NCBI GenBank assembly: GCA_011033025.1
Contig: WFMF01000125.1
Span: 62,001 to 126,000, forward strand
Length of the DNA stretch: 64,000 nt
From: Beroe forskalii
Taxonomy: Eukaryota; Ctenophora; Nuda; Beroida; Beroidae
Direction of reading: 5' to 3'
Below, in pieces: positions 48,501 to 54,264 of the stretch. The first letter of the stretch is position 1; each line of letters starts with the position of its first letter. The translations under genes and the position numbers were made by a program. Under the pieces are notes generated by a model. The model was given only the letters and a program-made list of their open reading frames with translations. It made no database searches and was not told the DNA's origin.

Positions 48501-50734
48501 CAGTATTATACTCTGAGGAGACCCGCTAAAGGAAATATCCAAGTATCTGGTGCAGGAAGCGTCTCAGGTGTACGAGTGCCACAGTTGTGAGGCCTTGAGA
48601 CCTGCGACACTTGATAAGACTGACTTTGTAAAACTCGCACTAATTTAGTGCGTGCTATTAACGTGATGCTAACCATTGTGTTAACTACTGCAGACTGCAG
48701 TACTATAATGTAATGTTGTGTTTCAGATAACACAGAGACTCACGGAGCCCATCCTACCGACGGTGCCCCAGAAGCAGCCTGGCTCCACGCCAATAATCAT
48801 GCCGACTGTGTACCAAGTGGAGCTCATGTACTTCCTGATGGAGCTATCTGGCGATGTCAGGTGAGGGGGGAAGGTGAGGGGCTCTCTGGCGATGTCTGGT
48901 GAGGGGGGCTCTCTGGCGATGTCAGGTGAAGGGGGAAGGTGAGGGGCCAGGGTGAGTATTGTGGTGAGAAGTTACTTGTGAAGGTAAGGAGGGGAGGGGA
49001 AAAGTGTGGGAGAAGGTGAGGGGAGTTAAAGGGAGGTATGAAATGAGGAGTGAGGAGTGAAATGAGAAGTGAGGAATGAAATGAGGAGTGAGGAGTGAAA
49101 TGAGCAGTGAGGAGTGAAATTAGAAGCGAGGAGTGAAATGAGGAGTGAGGAGTGAAATGAGGAGTGAGGAGTGAAATGAGGAGTGAGGAGTGAAATGAGG
49201 AGTGAGGAGTGAGATGTTAAGTGAGGAGTGAAATGAGGAGTGAGGAGTGAAATGAGGAGTGAGGAGTGAAATGAGGGGTGAGGAGTGAAATGAGGAGTGA
49301 AATGAGGGGTGAGGAGTGAAATGAGGAGTGAGGAGTGAAATGAGGAGTGAGGAGTGAAATGAGGGGTGAGGAGTGAAATGAGGAGTGAAATGAGGGGTGA
49401 GGAGTGAAATGAGGAGTGAAATGAGGAGTGAGGAGTGAAATGAGGAGTGAGGAGTGAAATGAGGAGTGAAATGAGGAGAGGGTGACGAGGAGAGTGTGTC
49501 TTGTTGCTTTGTTGAAGGTAAAGCTATAGACTCTATAGCTGTATAGTATAGAGGGAGGTGTCTCCTTGCAGTTTCCCCCACTAACACTAGTACTCCCCTC
49601 AGGTTGATGATGGTGTTTACCATGGAAATGATGAACAGGTTTGTGGGGCTGAAGGACTTCGTGCCAGTCCCCCTAGACATATACCTGTGCATCACTGCAG
49701 TCCTCAAGAAGTACCAGACCTGCCTCCTCATCTCGGAACGAGACACTGAGTTCGTGTTCGACGGTAATTATTCCTTATTAGGGCATCACGTGGGGTATTA
49801 TTCCTTATAAGGGCATAACGTGGGGTATTGCTCCTTATAAGGGTATCACGTGGGGTATTATTCCTTATAAGAGTATCACGTGAGCGTATTATTCCTTATA
49901 AGGGCATCACGTGGGGTGTTATTCCTTATAAGTGCATCACGTGGGGTATTATTCCTTATAAGGGTATCACGTGGGATATTATTCCTTATAAGGGCATCAC
50001 GTGGGGGTATTATTCCTTATAAGGGTATCACGTGGGGGTATTATTCCTTATAAGGGTATCACGTGGGATATTATTCCTTATAAGGGCATCACGTGGGGGT
50101 ATTATTCCTTATAAGGGTATAACGTGGGAGGGGGTAATACTCCTTATAAGGTATAATGGCTCCCTTTCCGTTGCACATGTGACGTCTGACTCCCTCTCCT
50201 CTCAGCTTTGTCTCGACTGACGGAGGAGGACAGCCCAGTTAGTGCCTCTGAGCGGTGTATCCTCGTCTACCGACAGGAGCTCCACAAGGCCAGCCCCAAA
50301 CTATCCAACAACCGCGAGGTACGGCCACAAACCAAACAAACAATAACTAAAGTATCATGTAACTTCCTCCGCAATCTGTGTCGCAATCTGCCACCAAAAA
50401 TGGTGGCAGTCCAGGGGTAAAGTCTTGCTGGAGCATGACGAAAGCAGCCATCTCTGTGAATTGTTATTTCACTTTGCAATTAACCCCTCACTACTAAACT
50501 CCTCACAAACTCCTCACAAACTCCTGTAGTAAGCTGCTTTTTCAGGAACCGAACAGCAGCAAGTACGTTATCTCCAAGAAGCAACGTCCCGCTGTTCCTA
50601 ACAGTATGGCGGGCTGCAGGGACGATTTCAAGGAGGCCCTTGCTAACCCCAATCAGATCAACATTGCTGATATCTCTGCCAAGATAAGGGTTGCAATCCC
50701 TAATCAGATCAACATTGCTGATATCTCTGATTGA
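17346..50734 (+). CDS. MED12: MED12, N-terminal portion, 18 exons over 33 kb
   Basis: Nuclear Mediator kinase-module scaffold; its N-terminus activates CDK8/cyclin C. Exons: 17346-17471, 17882-18084, 18228-18363, 18773-18925, 19592-19702, 20111-20212, 22529-22655, 27122-27174, 27488-27604, 27997-28149, 30182-30399, 31409-31505 (donor uncertain), 31648-31889, 38238-38444, 48727-48860, 49603-49763, 50206-50318, 50546-50734. About 880 residues against about 2,180 in vertebrates. Landmarks: LKRTKLGPPDVYPQ near the start, GSAREK, DGLLDRQEFLIFLVKW, ESPLDHL, then LCEWAVTHHRTGSHRWLVVA and LLKKRQ (the Med12-LCEWAV domain), KKLISRGDLP, SASERCILVYRQEL. Phases agree throughout except for one missing base in exon 10. 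A tandem duplication and TGA end the last exon; the C-terminal half is found upstream at 1-5.6 kb. Confidence 0.92.
17882..18084 (+). CDS. MED12: MED12 exon 2
   Basis: Acceptor cctctcag; starts GFSNPPV (compare vertebrate GFNNQPAV), includes ECGSAREKI, ends DFWSVNPR in phase 2; donor AAG|GTAATT. Carries most of the CDK8-activating segment. Confidence 0.93.
18228..18363 (+). CDS. MED12: MED12 exon 3
   Basis: Phase 2 to 0. Encodes KKFFGDLRSSSKSLSSLVK and RIPSFQKKDEILDLMAESE. Donor GAG|GTTTGA. Confidence 0.92.
18436..18615. mobile_element. hAT-like MITE, 180 bp, with 8-bp target-site duplication
   Basis: Terminal inverted repeats CAGGGGCGTGGCCAG (18436-18450) and CTGGCTACGCCCCTG (18601-18615) match at 14 of 15 positions. 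Both sides are flanked by ATGTGTTT (18428-18435 and 18616-18623). An 8-bp duplication and CAGGGGCG ends are typical of hAT-type non-autonomous elements. It sits in MED12 intron 3. Confidence 0.92.
18773..18925 (+). CDS. MED12: MED12 exon 4
   Basis: 51 codons. VPVIRAIWFMKVSAVHVSNIS resembles vertebrate [21 protein letters not shown]; then ALEWTKSLVEYLRENL. Donor CAC|GTCAGT. Confidence 0.92.
19592..19702 (+). CDS. MED12: MED12 exon 5
   Basis: 37 codons, ADVSKNSLLTGNKATQEA to LRLCHCMYQ. Donor CAG|GTACGT. Confidence 0.9.
20111..20212 (+). CDS. MED12: MED12 exon 6
   Basis: 34 codons: DGLLDRQEFLIFLVKWVHEL matches the DGMLDRHEFLTWVLE segment of vertebrate MED12. Donor CAG|GTACCT opens directly into the GGTACC array. 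Confidence 0.93.
20213..20905. repeat. GGTACCT-based array continuing the exon 6 donor
   Basis: Overlapping ggtacctggtacctaacctg units containing dozens of palindromic GGTACC sites. Copies of the exon 6 end plus donor (ctcaaacatctcgtgcaggt) recur at about 20,463-20,482 and 20,732-20,751, with a weaker one near 20,858. Confidence 0.93.
20906..22317. other. MED12 intron 6, remaining part
   Basis: AT-rich sequence without a gene. 22,100-22,317 has diverged gttatcgtttgagataaggt repeats that lead into the acceptor array. Confidence 0.6.
22318..22534. repeat. MED12: Seven tandem copies of the exon 7 3' splice site (31-bp unit)
   Basis: The unit comprises tttgagataacaccttg, attttcag and GTGATG. 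Copies start at 22318, 22349, 22380, 22411, 22442, 22473 and 22504. The last AG (22527-22528) is the junction that gives an open frame through exon 7. Use of an earlier AG would meet TGA within eight codons. Confidence 0.95.
22529..22655 (+). CDS. MED12: MED12 exon 7
   Basis: VMLTYFDDVVENFSTSRAAA to SSFEW; ends in phase 1 with G|GTGTGT. The open frame begins exactly at the final repeat copy's AG. Confidence 0.85.
22842..23100. repeat. Rearranged copy of dispersed repeat A
   Basis: 22,842-22,980 matches 40,140-40,275 in the same orientation (ccactaaatcgcttatatct, gcatgaaatttt). 22,981-23,100 matches 39,722-39,838 inverted (cctcacatgggcaatgttgg, ggccaactcatatctcaaat). So the two ends of the repeat are fused head to tail-inverted. 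Confidence 0.85.
23150..23850. repeat. GGGACAATTGGGACAA repeats in inverted arrangement
   Basis: 23,150-23,470 has about 20 GGGACAATT / GGGACAAATG units; 23,735-23,790 has the complementary TTGTCCCAATTGTCCC units, then 23,813-23,842 forward again. Transcripts could fold into a long hairpin. ORFs here are repeat-derived. Confidence 0.85.
24330..24970. repeat. GT-rich microsatellite (TGTGTGTCTG / TACGACTGTGTG)
   Basis: Long (GT)n and TGTCTGTACGACTGTGTG units inside MED12 intron 7. Two or three larger copies of about 230 bp each start at gtagcagtacttgattgtcc (24,388, 24,640, 24,866). Confidence 0.93.
25112..27121. repeat. MED12: About 35 tandem copies of the exon 8 3' splice-site region (56-bp unit)
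   Basis: The unit contains ctagatctgactctgatatt, cctcag and ACAATGCAGTGAAA followed by gagtgccacatccc. CCTCAG|ACAATGCAGTGAAA is also the sequence across the real acceptor at 27,120-27,121 and the first 14 bases of exon 8, so each unit repeats a splice acceptor plus exon start. Confidence 0.95.
27122..27174 (+). CDS. MED12: MED12 exon 8 (53 bp)
   Basis: With the G from exon 7 it reads DNAVKMKCPTALVYQRQW, aligning with the LLCCPSALVWHYS region. Donor TGG|GTAAGT. Phase fits both neighbours. Confidence 0.8.
27488..27604 (+). CDS. MED12: MED12 exon 9
   Basis: 39 codons, MSPLGEGLLVEKESPLDHL (compare GSPLDHLPIAP in vertebrates) to ELTEQEIAQ. Donor CAG|GTACGG. Confidence 0.9.
27945..27992. promoter_or_regulatory. 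Three CACGTG E-boxes before exon 10
   Basis: TCACGTGT, TCACGTGT and TCACGTGA occur in about 40 bases directly upstream of the acceptor at 27,996. They may bind bHLH factors but could equally be chance from a short local duplication. Confidence 0.4.
27997..28149 (+). CDS. MED12: MED12 exon 10, with a one-base frameshift
   Basis: Begins LRVEIQEHTEDVRARSVIAE and ERWIMGDDNN, like the VRAKLREIEQQI...VRWSFDK region. It must end in the frame TSVIAMLTTLDEHNFYTAQQ to match the next exon and family (VLHTLEVLDSHSF). The length is 153; 154 is needed for phase. One base is missing near 28,087 (aacaacccacc). Probably a sequence error. Confidence 0.85.
28103..30128. repeat. MED12: About 43 tandem copies of the exon 10 3' end plus 5' splice site (47-bp unit)
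   Basis: The unit holds accaccctggacgagcaca, acttctacaccgcacaacag and g|gtaagtt. The first copy is the real exon 10 end and donor (28,149|28,150). Each later copy carries a consensus GTAAGT donor preceded by 40 bases identical to exon. 47 is not a multiple of 3. Confidence 0.97.
30182..30399 (+). CDS. MED12: MED12 exon 11 (LCEWAV domain)
   Basis: DKQHTVVAGLYKKVFGAAS..., then LCEWAVTHHRTGSHRWLVVA and ELLKKRQTALALLADGAQ, the signature LCEWAVS..RSGRHRAMVVAKLLEKRQ block. Donor CAG|GTTCGA is weak. Confidence 0.95.
30715..31352. repeat. 13-bp minisatellite AAGTGGCAGTGTC, over 40 copies
   Basis: Near-perfect 13-bp units with occasional substitutions (gtgtggcagtgtgt, ggcacagtc). ORFs with SSGSVKWQCQVAV in all three + frames are translations of the repeat. 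Confidence 0.97.
31409..31505 (+). CDS. MED12: MED12 exon 12
   Basis: Acceptor tgtttcag. GGSKGKKEDFVFQDILFKYLN matches the IFQDVLLQFLDTQAP block. The donor chosen (A|GTGTTA) is the one that keeps phase with exon 13; others nearby (ATG|GTATGC at 31,523) would need a different exon 13 start. Confidence 0.75.
31648..31889 (+). CDS. MED12: MED12 exon 13
   Basis: NEEDRIQFKNMMILFGELVRS and KKLISRGDLP match FFNLVLLFCELIRHDVFS...LISRGDL; then LPRHIQYVLSLP (compare QPRHVQYATHFP). Donor AAG|GTTAGT. The final part of this exon plus donor is copied at about 31,999-32,035 and 35,509-35,545. Confidence 0.92.
32085..32715. repeat. CTACCCTCCACTCTAACC minisatellite (about 27-bp unit)
   Basis: Roughly 22 irregular units of ctaccctccactctaacccc with cctcccc spacers, in MED12 intron 13. 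No gene. Confidence 0.92.
32718..33090. repeat. Dispersed repeat B, copy 1
   Basis: Shares aacatggagtaaatttaaaa-like text, gcgaatcgttgaattgaaaa, tttcaaacaacaagcgg and gagtagtcttaaagct with 60,063-60,520. It lies just outside the 3' end of the nested protease gene. Confidence 0.85.
33127..33132 (-). promoter_or_regulatory. ATTAAA poly(A) signal of nested protease
   Basis: ATTAAA on the minus strand, 65 bases past the TAG at 33,197. Confidence 0.45.
33197..34909 (-). CDS. Cathepsin-L-like protein with Ser nucleophile, trefoil and beta/gamma-crystallin domains
   Basis: Intronless, antisense inside MED12 intron 13. The frame is open from an ATG at 35,053 (618 residues), but MSWVTHLGCFLFSTFIIHARG, a good signal peptide, begins at Met49/50, so the start at 34,909 is preferred (570 residues). 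In 618-numbering: I29 propeptide with a complete ERFNIN pattern (E104, R108, F112, N115, I119) and NQFATL; mature enzyme from about IPASVDHRI (175-182). The nucleophile motif reads TGGSWAYTAA, with Ser204 where papains have Cys; the His (NHAVTVVGY, H341) and Asn (KNNWGASWG, N357) remain. Then a P-type trefoil with six Cys (400, 411, 424, 429, 430, 440; RGCCW) and two beta/gamma-crystallin-like units (about 445-535 and 568-617, each with a GG/aromatic core). Secreted. Either a silicatein-like Ser hydrolase or an inactive binding protein. Confidence 0.9.
   Translation of the reverse strand: MMSWVTHLGCFLFSTFIIHARGDGIDVTDEKDSRSAYRAWRAMFDHGTPVQGLQSEGSERFKIFEKNYQSISQDMASGQLGYEEKLNQFATLSDDELNSYIGINATNLKNPEALSKRQTAPSSTIIPASVDHRITLGLSQSPEWSTSQLIHCTGGSWAYTAAAALESQYKKLTDEIVLLSEQQLLHCASPSTDDCSGGYMDVAFDFVHRMQSLSARNRYLIGDCKGQFSRNALSRAVIEQYQWIPAGDDNLRKAIAEIGPVATGIYAKRDLFYYDYGIYGTVDQCPTNEDINHAVTVVGYQSDKWIIKNNWGASWGMNGFFYLSRAGPNRCKISSAAISIEMTPAPNADEVCLHVPAANRQPCWHESYLYRNQASCEARGCCWEPSVLGYECFVKAKLTLYTQRHFGGVNATFYGSVPDLEPYGLAGAAFSLKVHYGNFIAYNTKNFGEGGVSWKDFSLAVLTPGDYTNLDDYSFSHEIRSLRALPTSPDIISLFPHTQGRGEMTSYYKSYSWVGDDKNDRFSSAYTTGANWKVCNHVSYIGCKSFSGGLQRNLGGLELNDRVSSVEYDS
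35266..35900. other. MED12 intron 13 between protease and satellite
   Basis: 35,390-35,465 (tagttgtcatagttgattta, agcaaaaaagaaaggaccga) recurs inverted at 59,812-59,912. 35,509-35,545 is a third copy of the exon 13 end plus donor. No gene. Confidence 0.75.
35930..36335. repeat. 12-bp satellite GAACACTGTACT, about 33 copies
   Basis: Almost perfect 12-bp tandem units (GAACACTGTACT, a few GAACACTGAACT). Because 12 is divisible by 3, every frame without a stop stays open on both strands, creating false ORFs (LNTVLNTV, CSVQCSVQ, FSTVFSTV). Confidence 0.98.
36336..37690. repeat. Degenerate GAACACTGTACT region
   Basis: Same motif with many indels, interspersed with ACTCCCCTC and AACAGTAACCCTTAAC; a transition to the next array. 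Some of the irregularity may be consensus error. Confidence 0.85.
37690..38237. repeat. MED12: About 27-bp array repeating the exon 14 3' splice site
   Basis: About 20 units of taacagtaacccttaactcc followed by cccctc. CCCCTCTAACAG is also the true acceptor (CCTCCCTCTAACAG|GAG, AG at 38,236-38,237), so every unit offers a pyrimidine tract plus AACAG. Confidence 0.93.
38238..38444 (+). CDS. MED12: MED12 exon 14
   Basis: 69 codons: EELKQRSHLLFGSAVVQ (compare CNQRLVVLFGVG), then NEVMERFKILPPVYKYM (compare AEDIFAKFQHLSHYDQHQV). Donor ATG|GTAAGT. Confidence 0.9.
39119..39700 (-). pseudogene. Retrotransposon polyprotein C-terminal relic, copy 1
   Basis: Minus-strand frame with FSPMVFLTTEGTGPEATAVL, KRLAEVEANKR and FAMLSSVLIAIRGVRGS. 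This resembles the C-terminal tail (TTGG...ATxxYKRLA...KR...RxxFALLRSxxxCIRG) seen after reverse transcriptase in many invertebrate retroelements. The frame is broken upstream near 39,407 (ENPRVVKKG in another frame). No RT domain is present. The family is not assignable. Confidence 0.5.
39722..40330. repeat. Dispersed repeat A, copy within duplication 1
   Basis: Intact-looking copy of the repeat also found at 44,125-44,760 and, rearranged or partial, at 22,842-23,100 and 3,230-3,320. Confidence 0.8.
41495..41690. repeat. CACTTGCTTGGTTGCT repeat
   Basis: Five or so units of cacttgcttggttgct with cactcagcaatata spacers; only one or two units remain in copy 2 (45,915-45,965). Confidence 0.85.
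41765..41985. repeat. 49-bp CCAAT minisatellite, short array (about 4 copies)
   Basis: Same unit as 46,075-47,890 (cagacagttaccaatagttg, atacacgggtctctttcaca, ttgaccaat), ending in gaccaatcagcgcg and the inverted cgctgattggtc. Confidence 0.95.
42590..43505. other. Corrupted G-rich sequence between the two duplication copies
   Basis: Begins as a recognisable but mangled match to 48,430-48,680 (atatccagtatctggtgc, gtctcaggtgt), then becomes gggggag/gtttggg runs with no biological pattern, until copy 2 starts cleanly at about 43,510. It resembles the sequence before the gap at 11.6 kb. Confidence 0.8.
43460..44110 (-). pseudogene. Retrotransposon polyprotein C-terminal relic, copy 2
   Basis: Second copy of the relic at 39,119-39,700: KRSEKYDHVITHIRTRVKF and ILRSVLIAIRGVRGSIYKE, with its own frameshifts. 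Confidence 0.5.
43510..48680. repeat. Large direct duplication in MED12 intron 14, copy 2
   Basis: Longer copy of 39,100-42,830; the difference is the expanded 49-bp array. Its right end runs cleanly into the acceptor of exon 15. Confidence 0.93.
46075..47931. repeat. 49-bp CCAAT minisatellite, about 37 copies
   Basis: Each unit carries GACCAATCAG and TTACCAATAG (or GTGACCAATAG). The array ends with gaccaatcagcgcg ... cgctgattggtc (about 47,882-47,931), an inverted pair. Copies are highly homogeneous. Confidence 0.97.
48727..48860 (+). CDS. MED12: MED12 exon 15
   Basis: ITQRLTEPILPTVPQKQPG to YQVELMYFLMELSGDVR; aligns with the VQHVQFIFDLMEYSLS region. Donor CAG|GTGAGG; this exon end plus donor recurs at about 48,880-48,905 and 48,910-48,932. 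Confidence 0.88.
49000..49490. repeat. GAGGAGTGAAAT minisatellite
   Basis: About 35 mixed 12- and 18-bp units of gaggagtgaaatgaggagtg in MED12 intron 15. The long minus-strand ORF (HFTPHSSFHSS) is repeat translation. Confidence 0.96.
49603..49763 (+). CDS. MED12: MED12 exon 16
   Basis: LMMVFTMEMMNRFVGLKDFV, then LCITAVLKKYQTCLLISERD (compare LCIVAVLRHYHACLILNQD). Donor ACG|GTAATT opens the CArG/E-box array. Confidence 0.92.
49764..50155. repeat. Array of 13 units with CArG boxes and E-boxes
   Basis: Unit of about 31 bp: tattattccttataagggca followed by tcacgtgggg. Eleven of 13 units match CC(A/T)6GG (mostly CCTTATAAGG) and 10 contain CACGTG. The first unit overlaps the exon 16 donor. Confidence 0.95.
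50206..50318 (+). CDS. MED12: MED12 exon 17
   Basis: ALSRLTEEDSPVSASERCIL and VYRQELHKASPKLSNNRE (compare [25 protein letters not shown]). Donor GAG|GTACGG. Confidence 0.92.
50546..50734 (+). CDS. MED12: MED12 exon 18, ends in stop after an internal duplication
   Basis: EPNSSKYVISKKQRPAVPNS to FKEALANPNQINIADIS; then a near-repeat (NQINIADIS twice; DNA aatcagatcaacattgctga at about 50,652 and 50,702) and TGA at 50,732-50,734. The true exon may end at the first copy with a donor not recognised. AATAAA at 51,070. Confidence 0.65.
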   Translation, partial: EPNSSKYVISKKQRPAVPNSMAGCRDDFKEALANPNQINIADISAKIRVAIPNQINIADISD

Positions 50735-51416
50735 AAACCCCGAAGGGCACCACAAAGGGCTTCTAAATATATGCTAAAAATTAACATCAATCTTCACTTT
50801 GTACACATCAATTTAAAGTAAAACTATATAGTCCTGTCAAAGTCGATGCTGGGATAATTCCGGCAGTGAAAAAGTGTCTGTAGGCCACATCAAAATAAAA
50901 CCAAATGAAATCAAAACCGCGAAAACTTATCAGTTTTGTGTGGGAAATGATTGTCAAAAACTGCTCGATCAGTGATGAAACAAAACACACAATCGACATA
51001 CACGGAATATTCAACTTGGGCTATACAATACTTTCATATTAATTGCATTTTTCCATGTTTGTAATTCCCAATAAAAAGAGCCTTAATAATGTAATTATGT
51101 AATTATAATCACAAAAGAAATAAATTATATGATAACATCTACTCCTTATCAGCGCTCAATACGTGGCCTCCTTTAATGAAATGTAACTTGTTCGGTTCAG
51201 TAATTCGTTTTGATTTCAGCTGATTGACTAAATTGCGGTGCACTTCACGTTCCTCTAAAGTCCTATCCGGGCAAATGAAAACTTGTTTGTACTCCTCCGA
51301 ATCCCTCAACATCCTGGCTTTTGAAAATCTGCGTAACAAAGTCCGAGCAGGAGAGAGCTACTTTAACCGGACGTGGAGTTTGCTTCTTACCCTCATTCCG
51401 ATCCTGCATGCTTAAA

Positions 51417-51516
51417 NNNNNNNNNNNNNNNNNNNNNNNNNNNNNNNNNNNNNNNNNNNNNNNNNNNNNNNNNNNNNNNNNNNNNNNNNNNNNNNNNNNN
51501 NNNNNNNNNNNNNNNN
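51417..51516. other. Assembly gap, 100 N
   Basis: Placeholder-length gap directly downstream of the last MED12 exon; the missing MED12 middle part could be lost here. Confidence 0.99.
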
Positions 51517-53154
51517 TTTTGGAAACCCATTTTAATTTCCTCACTTTTGGTTAAACTTAGGGGGTTTTTTTAAGCCCCAGGTCAACCCAATTTAACTCAA
51601 CCCTGACGGGGTAAAACTACGTTATTCTAATTTGGAATTACTAGAATTTATATATTTTCTTAATTTCTACTAAATCGTCCATGAACTCATTGCTGAAATA
51701 TAGCCACCAGATCTAACCAGGGCCTTTTGATTTGAATTATTTCAACAAAATCAAGTAAAAATCCCGTAAACATAAATTTTTTTAAACCCTCTAATTTCAA
51801 CCGGCGCCCGTATATCCATGTAATAAATTTACATCTTTTTTTCATGTTATTTCCGTTTTTGAACTCATTTCAACGAACCAAGTCAAAAATCCTGTGAAAT
51901 ATCTTTCTTCAAAATTTTCAAAAATTTGTGAAACCTCACGTGCTAAAAATGGAAACCCAGACCCAAATTTGTGCAAGTCGTTTTTTTTGACCATTTCAAC
52001 GTGACCCTTAAATGAACCTGTAAATATCAATTTCTTAAAATCCCCTAATTTCTACAAAAACGCCCGGTGTACTAATGCTGAAGTATATACAGCATCTTAT
52101 TTCCCATTTTTGCTTAGTCGTAGTTGAACTTTTAAACGTAATCAATCAAAAACCCCGTTAAAATAATAATTTTTTAAACCCTCTAATTTCTACAAAACGT
52201 CCGGGGGAACTCCGTGCCCCACTAGCCCAAATCGTATTTCCCACCCTATTCACTGCGAGACATGCTGAGAAACTATAATCAGTTCACCATCGCACACAGA
52301 ATAGACCAGTAGAAATTTTTAATAAACATAATTTCAATCAATTTGCAGTTCAATTTAGAATCCTCGCAAGACAACACCTACAACCGACGCTCTGAAACTC
52401 TGTTTCATAGCTAAATTGCTAGTCTAAAAGCAGCAGATCAAAGTAAACATAAACCGATTTGAAAACACTTTGAGTTAGAGATGTCCAGTGAAGCGCCAGT
52501 TTAGCGTTCTATCGCAAAAATACGCTATTTTAGTGGTTTTACGCGATTTTGATGACGTCATCATTGCGCACCCAAATAGGCTCAAACCAACTCTCTCCAA
52601 TATAGCCTAAGCCATTCCGCCTTAGCACAACATACTTTGGCTTGGTCTCATCTCAAGATAAATGTGACTTTGACATCTCACCAGTTTAAGTTTTGTCCAA
52701 TTTGGAAATCGATTTTTCACCGCATCTTAGAAATCGCTGCATATCTCGATGAAAAATCGAGATAGCCCAATGATCCATATGATTTTCTGAAAGCTCTTTA
52801 AATTTGCTAAAAATCATTCTGAAAAATCAGAACTCTGTCTCTTTTCCTTCTTGGTGAAAAATGCGCTCGAAAATGGCCTCTTTTCGCTAAAAAAGCAAGA
52901 AAATTTCGCTGAGTTGATGACGTCATAAAAGCGTCATAATGACGTCACCGAACCTTCTCACATAGCCTAAGCCACACTCCCATCTTAGATGAACAAAACG
53001 TAACCTCGATCATGGCTCTACCTTTTCCCGTTCTTGAGATCTCATCGTTTTAAGATTGGTCCCAATTATCATGATATTAGTATATCTATATTATATCACC
53101 CTGTGACACTCGTTCGTCTAATATATACCCTGGCCAGTCTTTTCTTTTACCGCG

Positions 53155-53610
53155 GGGGGTTACCGCCCTGGCCAGGGCGGGAACCATTTTTGTTTATCAT
53201 TTTTGGAATTTTTATGAAATGGTACCATTTTTGCTTCTGATTTTCAGCATCTTTTTCAATTGGTACATTTTTCGTTTTTGATTTTTCAGATGTACCCTTT
53301 TGAAATGGTACCAAATTTGTGTCCGATTTTTGTGCCTTTTGGAAATGGTACCTTTTTATTTGTGTTTTTTGGCAACTTTTTCAAATGGTACCTTTTTTGT
53401 TTCTTCATTTTGGTGCTTTTTTGAATCATACTAGAATAATTTCTGCTGTCAATAGGGGGTTTAATTTTTTTTTGGGGGGGGGGGTTTAATTTTTGCTGTC
53501 GATAGGGGGTTTAATTTTGGGGGGTTTAATTTAACCCCCTGGTGAATATAACAAATTTCCAATGGGGGGCTTAATTTTGGAGGGTTTTGGGGGGTTGACC
53601 CCCCAGGTAT
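53155..53610. repeat. Palindromic AAATGGTACCATTT element, copy 2
   Basis: Five or so aaatggtacc-containing units, then atcatactagaataattt, gatagggggtttaatttt and tttccaatggggggcttaat, the same order as at 57,840-57,990. Confidence 0.85.
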
Positions 53611-54264
53611 CAGAGTCAGAGAATCCATCAAAGGCCCTTTACATTGTAACAGACACTTCACAGACAACTGCAACTTCCTTCTAAAAGATGGATTGTTGGA
53701 TAAGGGAGCTGCTGACATGTGCTTTTACGATGAAGTTAAATCAGAAAATTAAAACCAAGTATCATACCCTTACTGAACATTGAATTAAGCATTGATTCAC
53801 ACCATGCGCAGTCTCCCAAATTGGCAATGTGCTATGCCCAATTTTCGACTCAATCTGAATTTGCTTTTGGTCAATCTTTAAAAATTGCTCTTAATTCACA
53901 TATTCTGTTAAAAATGAAGAGATGCTATTGGAAATAGCCTCCACAATGCCAGCCCAAACCCATTCTCTATCTTCAGATCTTGCATTTCAAATGAAAAACA
54001 GTAAACAAACACGTCATTCTTTCAAACACTAAAATGCAGCAATCAACAACATATCAGAAAGCACTCACATAGAACTGATTACAATCTGCACTTGCAGAAT
54101 ATCTGTAAGTAATGGCGCAACTTAGCCCAGCTTAGCTTCTCTTGATATTTTCTTGGCAAGCTCAAATTTAATTGTGTGCACCTGCATAGACAGACATAAT
54201 ATTCATGTGCTCTTACGAAATTATAATTAAGATTGAACAAAGTTATCTACTAATTGAGGTCAGA

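Larger units (their letters stand above)
50735..54264. other. Non-coding region between MED12 and RAB11
   Basis: Contains the AATAAA at 51,070-51,075 and the gap. At 51.65-52.2 kb there are diverged ccctctaatttctacaaaac repeats. At 52.5-53.0 kb there are three TGACGTCA-type CRE motifs (52,552; 52,918; 52,940) and repeated catagcctaagcca. At 53.15-53.6 kb is a palindromic repeat element listed separately. No gene recognised. Confidence 0.6.

Noticed and set aside
49120-49746. 208-residue minus ORF with HFTPHSSFHSS
   Set aside because: GAGGAGTGAAAT repeat translated backwards plus antisense of MED12 exon 16.
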